Shown here: one piece after another, positions 23,401 through 23,715 of the stretch
Layout of the letters: every line of letters starts with the position of its first letter
Numbering within the stretch: the stretch's first letter is position 1
Assembly: GCA_008931825.1 (NCBI GenBank)
Contig: QXVZ01030996.1
Span: forward strand, 1 to 23,715
Direction of reading: 5' to 3'
Source of the DNA: Phallusia fumigata
Lineage: Eukaryota > Chordata > Ascidiacea > Phlebobranchia > Ascidiidae
DNA length: 23,715 bases
The notes under the pieces: model-generated
Seen by the model: the letters and a program-made list of their open reading frames with translations, nothing else
The model's database searches: none
What the model was told of the DNA's origin: nothing
Position numbers and translations under genes: made by a program

Positions 23401-23715
23401 ACTCTTTTGTCTGACGTATATCTGGGGCTTTTTTTATGTAAAAAAATTACTACTATAAATTACGTGCGCCAATGGGACGTTTCATTATTTTGTTTAATTT
23501 TATTAGGGGCATTTCGTTCAAATCGATCTTATGCAGATTTACTAAAGGAGACTTACCAATATTACGCAAGCTAAACCACCCTCTGGTGACTCTCATCACT
23601 TACGATAATCGTCGAAATCGATCTAGCTGAGCCGTATTGTCTGTAGTGATTATAAACAATGTCCGCTCAATTACAGATCACCTCCGGCACTCTAACAGTG
23701 GACGAAGGTGAAGAG
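17467..23715 (+). CDS. CSPG4: CSPG4/NG2-like proteoglycan core protein (5' part, runs off window)
   Basis: Sixteen exons: 17467-17563, 17620-17783, 17902-18115, 18197-18340, 18412-18580, 18652-18774, 18887-18963, 19713-19860, 19963-20155, 20213-20575, 20647-21103, 21293-21438, 21663-21799, 22354-22593, 23003-23216, 23677-23715 (incomplete). They join in phase to 975 residues. Residues 1-28 are a signal peptide with a hydrophobic core (YTLLAALLLLLNSA). The mature chain soon reads ASFYGDSFL, the family's typical start. Laminin-G domain 1 spans about 33-208 and domain 2 about 209-396, each closing with paired cysteines (177/208 and 370/396). CSPG repeats follow from about residue 455, with marks such as VTEGSATN, YEHDGSD, VDDPPQL, SDPDS and FTQHDV. 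Exon 16 opens another repeat (LTVDEGEE). The family is a large single-pass matrix and growth-factor receptor; the later repeats, membrane helix and tail lie beyond the window. Two N-terminal laminin-G domains favour CSPG4 over FRAS/FREM. Confidence 0.94.
18964..19712 (+). other. CSPG4-like intron 7
   Basis: At 749 bp this is the longest intron of the gene inside the window, starting at gtgagc and ending at gctggcag. It contains the candidate repeat insertion at 19100-19238. The rest shows no coding or structured features. Confidence 0.6.
19100..19238. mobile_element. Candidate short interspersed element flanked by an 11-bp direct repeat
   Basis: cagcagttact occurs at 19100-19110 and again at 19228-19238, bracketing about 117 bp that is less AT-rich than the intron around it. 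The arrangement resembles a small insertion with a target-site duplication. I cannot name a family, and no inverted ends are visible. Confidence 0.35.
21800..22353 (+). other. CSPG4-like intron 13
   Basis: This 554-bp intron starts at gttagt. A second good donor (gtaagt at 21790) lies ten bases upstream, but using it breaks frame with exon 14, so 21799 was chosen as the exon end. Nothing else is recognised. Confidence 0.6.
22594..22937 (+). other. CSPG4-like intron 14
   Basis: This intron is about 344 bp up to the first copy of the exon 15 acceptor (ttcacag, 22931-22937). A short inverted repeat, gtaacatgttataaaggtataacatgtaac, lies around 22621-22650, but I see no other feature. Confidence 0.55.
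22933..23061. repeat. 64-bp direct duplication around contig join (n at 22997), hitting CSPG4-like exon 15
   Basis: 22933-22996 and 22998-23061 are nearly identical (aacttaagcggg against aacttcagcggg) on either side of an 'n'. Each begins with the acceptor and first codons of exon 15. Treating both as one exon adds 65 bases and breaks the frame, whereas using only the second copy keeps it. The first copy is therefore almost certainly an assembly artefact. Confidence 0.92.
23217..23676 (+). other. CSPG4-like intron 15
   Basis: This 460-bp intron has a weak donor (gtcggc) right after AAAG and an acceptor at ttacag (23671-23676). Phase 0 on both sides supports the junction despite the poor donor. 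Nothing else is seen in it. Confidence 0.6.

Noticed and set aside
1..23715. tRNA, rRNA, CRISPR array, bacterial operon or viral gene cluster
   Set aside because: No such structures were seen. All coding evidence is intron-split animal genes.
8541..23715. Heparanase and the CSPG4-like gene as a functional proteoglycan gene cluster
   Set aside because: Both concern matrix proteoglycans, but adjacency alone, with a pseudogene and about 3.6 kb between them, is no evidence of a joint system.

Overview
This window reads as a piece of an ascidian (Ciona-type) nuclear genome. It is AT-rich, its genes are split by many short GT-AG introns, and the spliced proteins are animal families. Ciona is inferred from gene structure, compactness and high apparent haplotype divergence; I could not search a database. 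Single 'n' bases at 948, 14224, 15468 and 22997 mark contig joins. Sequence is repeated on the two sides of three of them, and a diverged 0.94-kb copy of SLC22 sequence ends at the fourth.

Layout: (1) 1-947 is a second, about 90% identical copy of part of the next gene, probably the other haplotype. (2) 1789-5600, minus strand: a complete nine-exon SLC22-type (organic cation/anion) transporter of 501 residues. (3) 5610-8540: intergenic sequence with a 307-bp foldback, MITE-like element. (4) 8541-13847, plus strand: a complete 13-exon heparanase of 551 residues, with both catalytic glutamates and a poly(A) signal at 13871. (5) 14304-14756, minus strand: two unrecognised, frame-shifted reading frames. 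(6) 14905-16858: a broken partial tandem duplicate of heparanase (intron 6 to exon 11), with lost splice sites, frameshifts and a roughly 0.56-kb insertion. (7) 17467 to the window end, plus strand: the first 16 exons (975 residues) of a CSPG4/NG2-like proteoglycan with a signal peptide, two laminin-G domains and CSPG repeats. This gene runs off the right edge.

The ORF-sized pieces are only exons. I rebuilt the genes by joining exons at splice sites with matching phase. In all three genes every junction keeps frame, and the two complete genes end in a stop codon with total lengths divisible by three (1506 and 1656 nt). Heparanase and CSPG4 both concern extracellular matrix proteoglycans, but nothing in the sequence shows they act together. 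I found no novel multi-gene system. The most notable points are the heparanase pseudogene, the haplotype duplication, an in-frame stop-free 81-bp intron in the transporter, an orphan exon-like frame inside heparanase intron 6, and several candidate small mobile elements.
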